From Coturnix japonica (taxonomy: Eukaryota; Chordata; Aves; Galliformes; Phasianidae), in NCBI RefSeq assembly GCF_001577835.2, contig NC_029520.1, forward strand, positions 50,911,457 to 50,975,456: a stretch of 64,000 nt of DNA, read 5' to 3'. Positions 19,541 to 32,281 of the stretch are shown here, in pieces. The translations under genes and the position numbers were made by a program. Under the pieces are notes generated by a model that ran no database searches, had not been told where the DNA came from, and saw nothing but the letters and a program-made list of their open reading frames with translations. Positions within the stretch are counted from its first letter, which is position 1; each line of letters opens with the position of its first letter.

Positions 19541-22152
19541 TGGGTAGGTCCTGGGGATAGGTCTTACACTAAGACCTATCCCAAAACACAGCAAGAGGGC
19601 TCTGTGAACCATCAGTCTGGAGTCCCTCAGCCTACAGGAGATATCCAGTCTGACTAGGAGGGAAAAAGTCATTACTTCTCATTTCTGAGCTACCCTATGG
19701 CCCAGCCCCAGGACCAGGAGCTCAGCTCCTCCTGGCTCTGTCCCTGCCCCGGAGCTGTAGGTTTTTCTGCTGGCATCGCCCTTCACTTTCACTCTATTTG
19801 CTCCCCACCCTGATGTTTACATTCCTGCTGTATTTATAGACAGGCATCACGTCCTCTCCCAACCTCCTTGGCCAAACACAGACAGTGTTTTTTGCTTTCT
19901 CTCCTAAAATAGCCCCTTTTCCCCCAGCTGCCCCAGCAGCACAGTGCTGCACCTGCTGAGATGTCAGCCCCTCTCTGGGGATCACAGAGCAGACCTCAGG
20001 AACACACTCCCAAAGGGGTTCCTGAGCAGGGAGCACCTCCAGCACTACCATTTCCCTATGGGACACTCAGGTCAGGGCTCTAATTCCCCTCTAGCTCATT
20101 AAGTCACCCAGCAACCCACACTTTACATCTCCAATTACTCCCTCCTTCCCCTTTAATCCCAGCCTTGTGAGCTCAAGAGGAAAAAAAAAACAAAAAAGAC
20201 ATCCTAATGATTAGCTCTTTTCCCCCCCCACCTTTTCAGGCCTTTGCCATTCTCCAGGCAGACGATGCCCCCTCCACCTCCTCTGTCCACAAAGGGCTGC
20301 CCTGAGTGTTGGCTGTAAACACCGCGGGGAGGAACGCTCTCTCCGTTCCGGGTTATTATCTCAGCAGAATGCCATACATAATCCAGCAATCTCCAGCTGA
20401 GCAGGGGGGGAGGCTGCAGTATCACCATATCAGCCTGTATGGAGCTCACAGATTGCTCATCTCGTGTTTCTGCCCTCAAAACCAACAGGAAAACACCCTC
20501 TTGGGCTGCTGAGAGTATCCTGGTAGAAAAAAATCCAAGCGGAGCAAGAGCTGATGGTGCAGGATTTGTCACAAGCACGAGTGGAGGCTCAGAAAGCACT
20601 GGGAGGGGGGTTGTAACCAGGGAGAAAATCCTCACAGCCCTTAGAGGATGCCACGTGCTGCTCTGCTCTACATGACCGCAACGCTTTGTGAGCGGGACTC
20701 TATGGGACATGGCTCACACGCGCAGCAGCAGAAGCAGAGTTCAATGGGGCATGGTGCCTCTTGGTGTCTGGGGAGGCAGAAAACCTCAGCGTTCCTCCTG
20801 GAGCTCCAAAATATTGCATGCCTTTAAAATACATCCTGTTAAAACCCCAACACCATGCCCGGGACACCCTGGGCAGCATGGGGATATCCCAGCTAACCCA
20901 GTGCGAGTTGTTTATGGGGTTAAAGAGAGAAGCAATTTGATACGCCTGTGGTAATCAATTCCTCTGCTCGATTAGCCTTGCAGATTTAAGGAAAACATGG
21001 AACTTGCCTCTGGAGCAAAAATCATCAGCGTCACTGGTGTGGATGCTCGTGGAGGGCCATCCTGCAGGTCCCAGCTCTGTTTCCTCTATAGCAGACTGAG
21101 GGGTCTGCAGGACAAGGGGCACCACGGTGTCCCCAGCAGCTGAAGGCTCAGAGCAACCTCAGACATCAGTCACTGGTTCAATGCTTCTTGCTGGTTGCAA
21201 AAATGATACATCACTGCCACAAAAATAGTCGTTCATGAGGGTCAGCTGCCCTTGCTCCATCCTCTGCAGCCACAAAGCTCCCATCCCTATTGCACAGCCC
21301 CGTGTTGAGCTCTTAATGCAGAGCAGCAAACCCCCCTGGACTAAGCTTATTTGACTGTGATTGCTGTGCTCCTTCCACTTGGAGAAGTGGTGGGAACTCC
21401 AGATCCCCTCCTAGGAAATTTGCTTTTCCCATGTTCATCAGTGTTACCACAGCCTCAGATTAAATCAGAGTTATATCACACGCCCACAAAGGGAGGAGGT
21501 GGCTGAAGATGCTAAAGGTTTGAGGTAGAGAATGAGAACTGTGGGGCTGAGTCCTGAAGAACCCCAAGTGTTCTGCTCCATAGCCAAAGCCAATTTGCAA
21601 ATCTCTTTTTTTTTTTCCCTCTTAGGAGAGTCTTAGAGGGAAACAATGGTCTGTATGCGCACATACACCAACCATTACCATCTGGGAACAGCACCTTACT
21701 ACAGGAGATTTATCACACAGAGAAGTAAGCGCAGTTGTCAACCTCTGTAATACAGATGAGAGCTGCGGTGCAGATCTAAGCACAGAACGCTGCCCCAGAT
21801 CCCCTCGTAAGCTGAATACTGTCAGATTTCTCATGTGCATATCTTGCTGTTCTCTTTTCCAAGCCGTAATGAAAAAGAAACCGCAAGGCTGAAGGAAAAG
21901 GAGCAGTGCTGCTCCATCTGGAAAGAAAACAGATCTTTCTTAGCAAGGAAAATCATGCTGTGAGTTCAGAGACGGTCACAATCAGGGAGCTGCTCATACC
22001 AGAGCTCAGCCCACATGGGGCTGTGTAAGATCTTCTCCACTACTGGAATTATACAGAATTTGGGGTACAGAAGAGCATTTCCCGGGGCTCCAGATTCACA
22101 CCTGTACTTCAATTTAATAATTCATTCTCTCTCTTCAAATTAGGAGGGACTT
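19541..22152. other. Intergenic, no gene recognised
   Basis: No CR1 and no supported gene. The 168-codon minus-strand frame at 20204-20710 ends in Gly-rich, low-complexity sequence and matches nothing known. A-runs lie at 20181-20196 and a T-run at 21606-21616. Confidence 0.45.
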
Positions 22153-22235
22153 AGGATCATAAAATACCCCAAGAGACCCCATAAGGATCATTGAGTCCAA
22201 CTCCTGGCTTTTCTGGACTCCCTGATGATTTTGTT
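22153..22235 (-). mobile_element. Old CR1 LINE fragment
   Basis: AGGATCATAAAATACCCC, then AAGGATCATTGAGTCCAACT and CCTGGCTTTTCTGGACTCCC. The ATCATTGAGTCCAACTCCTG block is typical of an older CR1 subfamily. Reverse orientation. Confidence 0.75.
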
Positions 22236-22781
22236 GCACTGTGCTGTCCTGGTGTCTCCAAACATTGCATGGCTCAATGGGAGATGACACATCTCTACAC
22301 AGAGCCCCTGCACATGACCAGAGGCCCAGCTATTTAATGTATTTATGTTAAAGATCTTTTCACTGGTCCATTAGTCACAAGCACATACACCAGACACGTT
22401 TCTTGTGGCTGTTGGGCAGCACAGACAGCCAACTATCTGCCCTTGGCTAGAAGCAGCAGCTCTTTCTGCCTAAATTTATGCCAGCTTGGCAAATAATCCC
22501 ATGATTATTTCATTTGTTGAGCGGTTGTGGCTGAAAACACAAATAATTTTGCAAAATAGAGACTTTGGAGCATGACACAGATCTGCTAGGTGGGCCAGCA
22601 GGATTGGCTGCTGTCGGGTTGCGTCTTGGAGTCCCTCTGTGCCAACCTTGGAGACAACTTAAGAGGCCCCAGGAGTAATCCCAGCACAAGGAACATGGTC
22701 ACCAACCCCTCAGTAGAGCTGGGATGTCATCTCATACCCATTAAAAATGCTTCCTGAATGTTAAACCCAGGGATTCCCATA

Positions 22782-22928
22782 ATAGAACCACAGAATGGCT
22801 TGGGTTGAAAGGGATCCTAAAGATCATCCAGTTCCAACCCCCTGCTGTGGATAGGATTGCCAATCACTAGGATTAGGTACCAGATCAGTCTGCCCAGGGC
22901 CCATCCAACCCAGCCTCGAACACCTCCA
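22782..22928 (-). mobile_element. CR1 LINE 3' fragment
   Basis: ATAGAACCACAGAATGGCTT, GGGTTGAAAGGGATCCTAAA, then CAGTTCCAACCCCCTGCTGT and CAGGGCCCATCCAACCCAGC. Reverse orientation. Confidence 0.93.
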
Positions 22929-23199
22929 AAGCTGAACCATACAGCCTGCTATGAAAATACACTGGGAAACTTCCCAAGGATGAAGAATTCTCTTTGGCAT
23001 GAATCCTCCGAAGATCATGTCAAGATCAAAGTCACTTCCCAAGAGGGCTCAGCAGCAGTGGAGATGAACCCAGCCCTCAATTATATGGGGTGGCTGCAAA
23101 TCTAAAGCATGGGAGAGACCATCCCAGGTAGAAATCAGTCTGCTGGGTGCATCTAGAGAGCAGCAGAGTGCTGCTGGTGCATGCAGTCAGCTTGCCAGC

Positions 23200-23420
23200 C
23201 GAGCTCATCAGTAGCAGCAAGGTGATGGAGATTTGCAGTAATTGAATGGGATAAAATACTGTGTGCTGATATTAAATATTTTTCATATTCAGGGATAAAT
23301 TAGACCTTAATTAAATGGTGTCATTTAAGGCACTGCCCAATAGATATGATAATTGCTTTCTTCTTTAAGAGGCAGCGTGGTCGTGGTTATAACTACTCAT
23401 TCGTAAAGTGCTAGCGACTC
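23200..23420. promoter_or_regulatory. Conserved-looking non-coding block
   Basis: AT-rich unique sequence: GATATTAAATATTTTTCATA, AGACCTTAATTAAATGGTGT and AATAGATATGATAATTGC, then CATTCGTAAAGTGCTAGCGA. Homeodomain cores (TTAATTAA) and CpG words in AT-rich context are the reason for the call. Confidence 0.4.
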
Positions 23421-25118
23421 TAATCCAACCCAGCAGACATACAGATGTCTATACATCAGACTCTGGCAAGGCCAAACTGCTCACAACAACACCCACTGCT
23501 CATGCATCCTCTCATCCCCTCCTGCTTCTACCCAGGACTGAGCCAAATTCTCACATGCAGAGATGTGGCTCTTGGCTCCTTCTTTGTACCAAAAGCAGAA
23601 CATGCTGGGGATACCCTCCTCAAGGGATTTGCCCTGGAGGATGAAGAGTGGAAAAGGGGATGCCTCACCCTTAGCTGTGTGAAAGCACCAGTTACACCAA
23701 GGGCAAGTAGCGCTTTGAGTTTGTGCTTTAAGCACTGCACAGGGTGCACCCGAAATGCTCACAGCCATCTCCCTCTTTGGAAAACCCATAGATAGAAGAG
23801 CATTGCTCAGAATTTTAAGGATTGCCCAAAATACCCCTACCCTCCTGATTCTGGATGCCACATCTCCCTCCCTCTGCATCCTGGCTCTGCTCCCTGCTGG
23901 GTTAATTCCCCTCACTCCAAGCTGCCCTCCCTTTCATCCCTGATTTAATGAGCTAAGTCGTGGTTAATGATGCTCCTCTTTTAAAGCAACAAAAGAAAGC
24001 GGGTTAATATTCAGGGCTGCTCTCTCAGGCTCCCTGCAAACTCTGTCTGGAGCAGATCTGCCACACGATGCAGCAGGTGAAGTGATGTATGGCACAGCCG
24101 TGACACCCGCACCACAACCTTTCTGATGGTGCAGCCAGCACCGCAGCACACCAAAACTCCCACATCAGTTATTTCTGCAGTGTTTTGGTTTTTGTTTTAA
24201 TTTCAAGCTGAAAGAAAACAAATATATATATATATCTGTGAACAGAGTAGCTAGACACTTGTGAATACACAGATGCAAACACACACACACCACAGCAGGT
24301 AGTGGGGTGTTTTTGAAGCTAGCAAACCTCCAACATGAGGTTCAGGACAGCAGGACCAAAGCTTGCACGAGGTGCACCCAAAACAAGCTCCTGTTAGGCA
24401 AGGAGCTGTGGAGTGCACTGTACTGGCAGTGGAGGAAGGATGGAGCAGCCCTCATCGTTAGCTTCAACAAAGCACACATTTTTCTGGCTCTCTGATGCAC
24501 TTGCATATTTTAACTCCTATCTTCTGTTCAGCAGCTAAAAAGAGACTTTCATTCCCGTTCTGGCTGCCGTGTTACTGTTCCCATTCATGGGCTGTCACAC
24601 AGGCACTGATCCTGCAGCCCCATAATGGGGGAAGTCGGGGTGCAGGGATGCCCTGAGCCCCTCTGCAGGCAGGTGGGGTTCTACAGGCTCCAGGTTTTGC
24701 AGTCCTGTCACCACAATGCTGGCAGCGAGGAGGGAATGTCAATCAGCACCACGGCTAAATTAGCTTTCTGCCCACAGCTCGTCCCAGGAATTCTCTCAAA
24801 CAGAGATATATTTGTATTCGGCAAAAGAAAGACTGTAGGAAACTATAAATGCAACCCATCACCCACAATTAGAAAGAAGATAGAAAGTTTCTCATGATCC
24901 TGCTCTATTTTCATGTCCTTTCGCATAACATACTTACATATATGTATGTATATTCCTATATTCAAGGACTGTTTTAAAGCTAGAGTATATATCTACATAT
25001 TCAGTGTGTATGCATACATATTTATCCATCTTTATCTACACAGAAATAGAGATACATAAGTGCAGAGATAGAAACATAGACGTAGATGTAGATTACAAGG
25101 TACAGAATGATAGATGAA
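23421..25118. other. Intergenic, no gene; AT-rich microsatellite decay at right
   Basis: Nothing supported as a gene. (TA)6-7 at 24222-24237 and a CA-rich patch near 24278-24290. From about 24930 to 25090 the sequence is built from degenerate ATACATAT, TATGTA and ATAGAGATA words, probably a decayed microsatellite. Confidence 0.5.
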
Positions 25119-25183
25119 ATCATAGAATCATTAAGGTTGGAAAAGACCACTAGGATAATCTATTCTAACCACCAACCCAACAT
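25119..25183 (-). mobile_element. CR1 LINE tail fragment
   Basis: AATCATAGAATCATTAAGGT followed by TGGAAAAGACCACTAGGATA. About 65 bp, reverse orientation. Confidence 0.9.
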
Positions 25184-25313
25184 AGAATGGATAGATACAC
25201 AGAAGCAATCCAAAGAAACAGAGACCCTGCTAGCTCTGCCCAAGCCCCAGTGTGCTGACACCCAGAAATAATTTAATCCTAGTAGTTCACCTGTTTTTGA
25301 ACTCGTTTTTGTC

Positions 25314-25330
25314 TTTTTTTTTTTTTTTTT
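25314..25330 (+). repeat. Poly-T run, 17 bases
   Basis: Uninterrupted T17 followed by CCCC. It does not adjoin a recognised retroposed gene copy. Confidence 0.95.
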
Positions 25331-25374
25331 CCCCTTAAAAACCCATCTCTGGGAGTCTGATGAGCCTTTCACTA

Positions 25375-25548
25375 TCATAGAATGGTCTGGGTTGAAAAGG
25401 ACCACAACGATCATGTAGTCCCAACCCCCTGCTGTGTGCAGGGTCACCAACCAGCAGCCCAGGCTGCCCAGAGCCACATCCAGCCTGGCCTTGAATGTCT
25501 GCAGGGATGGGGCATCCACAGCCTCCTTGGGCAACCTGTTCCAGTGAA
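25375..25548 (-). mobile_element. CR1 LINE 3' fragment, low divergence
   Basis: TCATAGAATGGTCTGGGTTG, GCTGTGTGCAGGGTCACCAA, GCAGGGATGGGGCATCCACA and CCTTGGGCAACCTGTTCCAG. Reverse orientation. The body is nearly identical to the copy at 58885-59158, so both belong to one fairly young subfamily. Its frame on the minus strand still reads HWNRLPKEAVDAP-type ORF2 C-terminal sequence in the longer copy. Confidence 0.95.
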
Positions 25549-25996
25549 TCACAGCTTTCTTCAACAAGACAACCAGAAAAAGCCATCCAAACAGAAATCA
25601 CACATCTCATCTGCCCTCTGCCAAAGCACAGGACCTTCAGAGCCCCAAATATTGCTCAGGGCACCAAGTAGAGCAAAACCAAAAAGAACTCTCAATCAGT
25701 GATAGATCCCAGGAACAGGTCCCTGCAAAATTCAAAGGGCCAACACATGGCCCCAGGGCCCTTCTTGCTCTTGTCTCTCCCACCTTTTCTGTAGAAGGCA
25801 CTTTTACCAGCACTAAACTTACCAAAAACCCCATTAAAAAAAACCACACCCTTATCTGTTTGGAAAGTGTGGGAGGTGAAAGTTTTCTTTAAGTAGATTT
25901 AAAACCATTAGAGGTGCATTGCTCATTCAGTTCCTTTACTCGTGACAACAGAACAAAATGATCTGATCTAAGCAAAACTTCTGGTTTCATAGCAAC

Positions 25997-26023
<27 letters not shown>
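25997..26023 (+). repeat. (TA)13 microsatellite
   Basis: Perfect TA alternation of 27 bases. Likely length-polymorphic. Confidence 0.95.
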
Positions 26024-26027
<4 letters not shown>

Positions 26028-26148
26028 TTGGTGGGGAAATACAATGCAAACCAGTGCTTATGTGCATAAATTGTAGCTGCTTTATTTCCTATACTCACAT
26101 CCGTTGAAATAATATTGAAATATAATTTAACTAAATTGCTTCCTGGAA

Positions 26149-26180
26149 AATAATAATAATAGTAATAATAATAATAATAA
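26149..26180 (+). repeat. (AAT)n microsatellite
   Basis: About ten AAT units with one AGT interruption near 26161. Confidence 0.93.
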
Positions 26181-26379
26181 AGCTACTCATGTTTAAGAGT
26201 CCAAAAATATATTTTTTAAAAAAAACCAAACATCTATGATTAAGTTGTTAAAAATAATAACAGTCTTTAGCTCTTATGTAACACTTTGCATGAGAGCTCA
26301 GATAACTTTTGAAGACAATCAGGTGCATTCATCCTCCTCCAGCTTTGAGAAGCAAGAGCTTTTTCCCTTTGGAAACAAA

Positions 26380-26790
26380 AAATAAGGTTTCACTGCTTTT
26401 CCCATAAGGAAAACGCTCCTGGAATTTAATTTAAGCTCCCTCACTGCACCTTAAGCCCTTTATTTCTTTTCCTGTCCCTGATGAACAATGACAGAGAAAT
26501 ATTATCAGGCAATATAAAATATTAAACGCCTGTTGTAAATATTGAATTATATACAAATAGAGCCTGGCAAAGATAATACTCAATACATTGTTTACATTGC
26601 TACTGATTAATATTGGAGATTAAAATTAATACTCACATAATATAAACATCAACATGCTTTTAGTGTGCAATTAAGCCGAACGATTTCATCAGCACAAAAT
26701 GTTCTCATCCTTGCAAAACAAGGCAAACTAAAACCCAAGTCGGCCTGAAAATATCAACAAAGTCAAATTCTCAGCTGCAAGAGATCTGGA
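26380..26790. promoter_or_regulatory. Conserved-looking AT-rich non-coding block
   Basis: About 400 bp of unique AT-rich sequence with ordered words such as TTAATTTAAGCTCC, CAATATAAAATATTAAACGC, TAATACTCAATACATTGTTT and GCAATTAAGCCGAACGATTT. CpGs in AT-rich context and absence of CR1 within more than 5 kb on the right suggest constraint. Not tested. Confidence 0.45.
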
Positions 26791-29700
26791 TCGTGAAAGA
26801 CTCATTTTCCACTTTGGAAAATCATTTTCCTAACCTGGAAGGAGGTTGTTCAGAGCATGACCAATGCTGCAGCATCCTCTGGTCTTCACCACCACAATAT
26901 CCATGTTCTCTGATACAACAGGGCCACAAGAGACAGCAAGATGTTCTTTCCCTTTAGATGGGATGAGTTAACACAGTGGTTGGGTGTGAAACACATTGAG
27001 CTGCCCTTTGGCATTGCTCACCCCTGTTGAGATCTCAGCTGGAGTATCATGGGAGGATCCATAGCGGACAGAACCCCATAGGTTGAAGGAAAGATGATGA
27101 AAACAGAACCCAATGAGGAAGAACTGAAGGAAACTGGCAAAAAAGAGAGAAAGGAGTCTTCCCAACATTCCTCAAGGGCAGAATGTCCCCTTGGAGAAAG
27201 GAGCACATGGTTCTCCTTGTCTATGATGGGTAGGATGTGACATGGTAGATCAGAGTGTAGCACGCTTGGGTGACACTTGAGGAAACCTCCCTCATGACAA
27301 GGTTAATTAAGGACAGGCATGAATTAGCTTGGGAAGCAAAGGAGTGAAGCACTGGAAACATTTAAGAGCAAGTTAGGCAAAATTGTAGGAACAATGTAGA
27401 AGAACATCAATCATTTCTAGCCAACAGTAAACATGATGACACATTTAATGACACCGATTTTCCCCATTTACCCTTATATCCTTGGCTTTTCCCATCCCCA
27501 GGAGTCAGTCCTGATGGATTTTAGCACCTGGGAGCTAAGAGATGCATTGGCTCCCCAGAAAGCTCCCAGAGGCCAACCTGCATGAGTGCAGACCAAGGCC
27601 AGGAGATCCCATAACCCGAGGACAGTATTGCTTTACCTTGAGGACCCACACCCGATGCCTCTGCAGTGAATGAGTGAGGTTTAAAGCTGAGAAGAAGAAA
27701 TGTGGGCATGTAATCAGGTGGCAGCACGCATCCTGGTAGATGACTGCGGTGATAAAGCACACCATATGTCCCAGCTCCAATGTAAATCATCTTCAGATGA
27801 CATCGTTATGGAGCATCTGAGAACATACGCCGGTCCCTTATGCTTTCTCCCTCCCTCCTACTCACTGCCAGGCTCTAAATAGCTAAACACGGCTAACCTC
27901 TGACATTGCATCCCCAAAGCTCAGAGACTGCTCATCCCACATCTCTTGGTCACCCTCAAGAGCCAGACAAAGGCAATGCAGAAGGTACATGATGCACAGG
28001 AGACATCTCATGCTCAGTATGTTGCTTTGGATACTCTCTGCCAGACTGCAAGGGGTCTGGTGCCCAGGCACACAAAATCTGCATTAGCAACCCAGATGAT
28101 CGACTGAAGAATGCATTACAATAACTCTGGGCTGGGAGGGCTGCAAGGCGTCTGGAAGGCAGGCGACTAGCAACGATTTGAATAAATTCACAGTGATAAT
28201 TTGGAAGGAGCTAGACCAAACTTGGAGAAGTAAAGAGATGCATTTGAGATGGAGAACTGCACCAGCCAAACTGGAGAACAGCTTTTGGGGAGGTGGGTAA
28301 TCCCAAATAGAGCCCGAGGATGTGGCAGCCCAGGATGGATGCTAACGAGCAACCAGATGCAGTCAGCTATGTGGGGAGGATTAAAGACTCTTTCACCATC
28401 CACTATTAAGGAAAAAAAAATAACAAAGCAAAGGTTTTATCTACATTACCCAGAGACAGCGATAACTGGATACGTCCTGCTGCAGGTTTTGCCATAAGCA
28501 ACTTCACACCAGTGATCAGACACCAAAAAGCGGCTCCTGGGACTGGTCACAGCACTGTGGCTGCTTGCCCTCGGGTACCTCTGACCTCCTGCATCTTTCC
28601 AGTGATGAGATTATTTTATTTTTATCCATTTCATAGAATTTCTGCTGTAAACACATATTTTTGCTGCACCTTTCCTGGAACAGCAGCATGACCTCATTCT
28701 TCATTCAATCACTGCTCTCCATGAATTTTTGCAATGTTCTTTTCCAAGCTGTTCCTCTGGTGCTGGCATTTCCCTTGGGTGGGTCCCTCTGTCCCCAGAT
28801 GAAGGCTGGGCATGGCACAGGGGAGCAGTTGTCCCCTGAGCAGGCACCGTACCTATTGTTCTCTGCATCCGCTGCTGCCACCAGGGGAGGAAATCAGCTT
28901 TATCCGAAGCAAAGAAAGACATCAATTACAAAAGTTATCAGGGAAAATAGGGTAGCAATGCATGGAAACATACAGCTGTGGAAACAGACATATTTTTAAG
29001 AAAATAGATATATGGGAATGTTCTCCATGTGCCATCTCCTCCAATTTTGGCACTTCATCCAACTGATCCCCTTCCACCCTTCTTACAGAGTTCCTCCCTT
29101 CTGATTCCAGCACATCACTGATGCCTCCTGGACTTACCATTACCCTGTAAGGTGCAGGTGATTTGGGTGAGGGTGGGCACCTTGCCATCCTCTGGGAGCT
29201 GATCTCAGATGGGGAAGGTGCGTAGTGGCAACCACTGCAAGTCCACCCCATGGGGCTGCTTCTTTACCACCATGCTCTGGAGCCCACCCAAGCACCATCC
29301 ACACAGGGAGCCCTTGATAATGGGAAAACCACCTGTTCCTCCTTTGCAAGGAGAAAAAGTGTTTTTCTTCTGATAGCCCCAGCAAAGCAAATAAACCGAC
29401 CACCCAATAAGTCCCTTGTAACCAAATTACTCCTTTGGAATAGAATGTAGGAGGAGAAAAGAAAGGAGGATGCCACACATTGCAGTTTGGTACAGAGCAG
29501 AGCAGCTCCCTTGGTTATCCACATCCATCTCTCTCCAGTTCAACCTCATGAATGTACACTGCTTGCTTCCAGCTGGCAAAACAAATACGGCCAATGCCAG
29601 GCTGAGGCTCCCTGAGGCCTTGTGGAGGCTCATGTCAGGGAAAAGCACTGACAAAGAGACATATTTTGGTTACTGTGCTTGTGTTTGAAGTTTCTATAGC

Positions 29701-30950
29701 TACCAAAAGTGACGGAAATGCTCCCATGCACCACTTTTGAGTGCAGAGGGGGGAAATTGCATCAGACAGGGGGTTTTAATTTGCCATATTTAAGCAGTCC
29801 TCACCCTCTTCGTGCCCCTTTCCAGGTGGGACATTTGGCAGCATTAGTGATGCTTCATAGGGATCAGGTTGCAGGGGCAGATGCCACATAGATTCCCTGC
29901 AGAGCCATGGGCAATAGTGGCCAAGGAGCCCAAAATCAGCTAGGGAGCAAACAGGCTTGCGATCCTGGGTACCAACACCTTATGCTGCTGGGCATCCTTG
30001 TTTGGATCCTTCAAAAGCCCCATCAGTTTTCTTCCCTTTTCCTTTTTACATCAATTCTTCACGTACACACACAGCATGCAATGGATAACTGTCAAGTCAG
30101 TTGTATTTTTGCTTTCAGATGCCAGGTAATCCAGCCCTGGTAGCAGGAGGAAAAGGACCAGAGGATGGATAAAAGAGATAAAGCCTTCCAAAAGCCGAAA
30201 GCACCCCTCTGAGCCCTGAGACCACCTTTGCATTCTGCTCCCTGCATCCGCAGCCCTCTGTAAAATGGTCAAATCTGCTTTCCTTCTCAAAACAACGAGC
30301 CAGTCTTTTCCTCACATTAAGAAATAATGCACGCTCTGTTATACACAGCACTGAAATTGCTCCAGGGGGACAGAGGGGTACTCAGGCCTGAAATGATGGA
30401 TTGGGTGTGAGGACAATTTCCTCAATGGGGTTCAGGTATTTGAGTCCTAGCAGTAATAGGACCCATTTTGTCTCAGGATTGAGGTGTTTCTGGAGGTGTT
30501 ATCTAGATCCAAGGCATTTCTTCTCCTTTTGCCAACAGCTGGGAGATAGCAATCCAGAATGATGTGCTCACATCCTTCTTTCTTTCACATCCTTGAAACA
30601 ATGCAGTTGTTTTTCCACCATGCACACACACGCATGCACTGACGGTGTTATCCCTCAGTACTTATGAATTAAGAAAACGAGAGGCTCAGGAAATCAAAGG
30701 TTGGGTTCACACAAACATCCAGAAGTTCAAGTATGTTCCCAAAGCTGCTCTGAACTTTGCATGACCTCCCTTGGACCAGAAACTTTCCCCTGGAGATTAC
30801 CAGCACATCATGAATCTTGCAACGCCTGCAGCATCACCAGCAGAAAATGCTTTTCCTGCAGCATCCAAGTGACCTCGGCTCCAGCTGCTCACCGAGACCA
30901 GGAGGGCTGGGCCTGGGTGGTGGTCAAATGGCAGAACACTGCATCCAGAT
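26791..30950. other. Intergenic, about 4 kb without clear repeats
   Basis: No gene recognised. A CTCF-like word GCCACCAGGGGAGG lies at 28877-28890, with mismatches to the consensus after the GGGG. The segment at 27030-27060 (GAGATCTCAGCTGGAGTATC) faintly resembles an internal CR1 region but is too diverged to call. Confidence 0.4.
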
Positions 30951-31053
30951 GGGGAGTCCTCAGTACAGGAGAGACATGGAGCTGTTTAGAGCATCCAGAG
31001 AAGGGCCACAAAAATGGTCCCAGGGATGGAAAAGCTCCCTATAAGGACAGGCC
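30951..31053 (+). mobile_element. CR1 LINE internal fragment
   Basis: GAGTCCTCAGTACAGGAGAG, ACATGGAGCTGTTTAGAGCA and CCAGAGAAGGGCCACAAAAA match the CR1 region between the RT and the 3' part of ORF2. No 3' tail. It lies inside a 220-codon plus-strand frame (30701-31363), which is therefore not a host gene. Confidence 0.85.
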
Positions 31054-32160
31054 TTTAGGCCTTTCTCCACCCATCTTCATGTGCCAGGACATTGAAAGGA
31101 AGGAGAAATTGTCAGAGCCACCTGCCCTGAGCACCAATTTGCCAACATGGTTGGCCATCACCAGGACACTGGAGGAAGGCTTGGAGGTGACAAATGCACA
31201 CCATACAGTAACACTGCTATTCTGCAGTTCCTGCCCTGATTTATGCCCAGCCTGTGTAATGCTGTGCACACATCCAGCAATGGCACATCTTTATCTTTGT
31301 TACAGAATCAGTCTCTTCCTGCAGGAGAGAGAAGAGTCAGTCCTGCAGATATCCACAGAGTAACAAATCACCCAGAAGCAGTAATGAACACACACATCCT
31401 GGTGGACATTTTCTACCTGTTCATTGAGATCCCCTATGATTACATGATATTTCATGATGTTAAGATCACTCTCACCAACCAAACAAAGCTACCTCAGGGC
31501 CAGTGTTTTAGTCATAAGTTGATTAACAACATGCAAATATTTCTGCTGTTGCCCCTAACGAGCAGTTCACTACTTTTGCTGTTGCCCGAAATACCAGAAG
31601 ATTAACGATCTCTCCCCTGGGTCCACAAAATCTCCTTTTACCACTGAAACTAATTATGCTGTTAACCACTGATGCTGCTGGAGGAGAGCTAATGAGTTGC
31701 AAGACGGTGGGTGTTTTTATCACCCATGCACAAAGAGCTACAGCAGCACAATGTGCAGCACCAACAGCAAACTTCTGCAGTGGCAATGAACTGCTTTACC
31801 AAAGAGAAAACCAAAAGGGAGGGAAAGCCACTGCAATGAAGCACCTTCCCCTGCCCCCACCACCTGCAGTGCCATGGAAATGGGATTGATGGGATGCCCT
31901 GTTGCTTTAACACCCCCAGGGTGCTGCCAGCCTTAGTTGTTGTTAAATCCTACTGAGATCAACTGGGAAATGGTGTATGAGAGGCACTTTTGAAGACCTG
32001 GAACTGAAGAGCATCACCAAGGCACTCAGCATGAGCATTTCCAGTGACGGACATCTAAAACTCTGCAGTTCTCTTTGTGTTCACTGTAGCTGCAGGATGT
32101 TAATAGCTATTCTCAGTTATGCCAGAATTCATGTTCATTAAACCTTGTGGAAACATCTCC
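31054..32160. other. Intergenic, no gene recognised
   Basis: The segment 31536-31590 holds two imperfect copies of T(T/C)TGCTGTTGCCC(C/G), 33 bp apart, in the word TTTCTGCTGTTGCCCCTAA and its variant. Otherwise unremarkable. Confidence 0.45.
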
Positions 32161-32281
32161 ACCCTCAGAGACATCCAAGGTCAGGCTGGATGGGGCTCTG
32201 AGCACCTGATGGAGCTGTGGGTCTCCATTTTCAATGCAGGCCATTGGACCAGATGGCCTTTACAGATTCATTCCAACTCAA
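32161..32281 (+). mobile_element. CR1 LINE 3' fragment
   Basis: GACATCCAAGGTCAGGCTGG, ATGGGGCTCTGAGCACCTGA, then TTGGACCAGATGGCCTTTAC and a decayed 3' end. Forward orientation. Same subfamily as 35366, 38560 and 51080. Confidence 0.93.

Noticed and set aside
20204-20710. 168-codon minus-strand frame
   Set aside because: Low-complexity Gly/Pro stretches and no recognisable family.
27030-27180. Possible ancient CR1 internal fragment
   Set aside because: Only one short word resembles CR1; too diverged to support.
28877-28890. CTCF-like GCCACCAGGGGAGG (and CCACCAGGGGTGACA at 44161)
   Set aside because: Both break the consensus after the G run; too weak to list as sites.
30701-31363. 220-codon plus-strand frame
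   Set aside because: Overlaps an internal CR1 fragment (30951-31053) and shows no domain.
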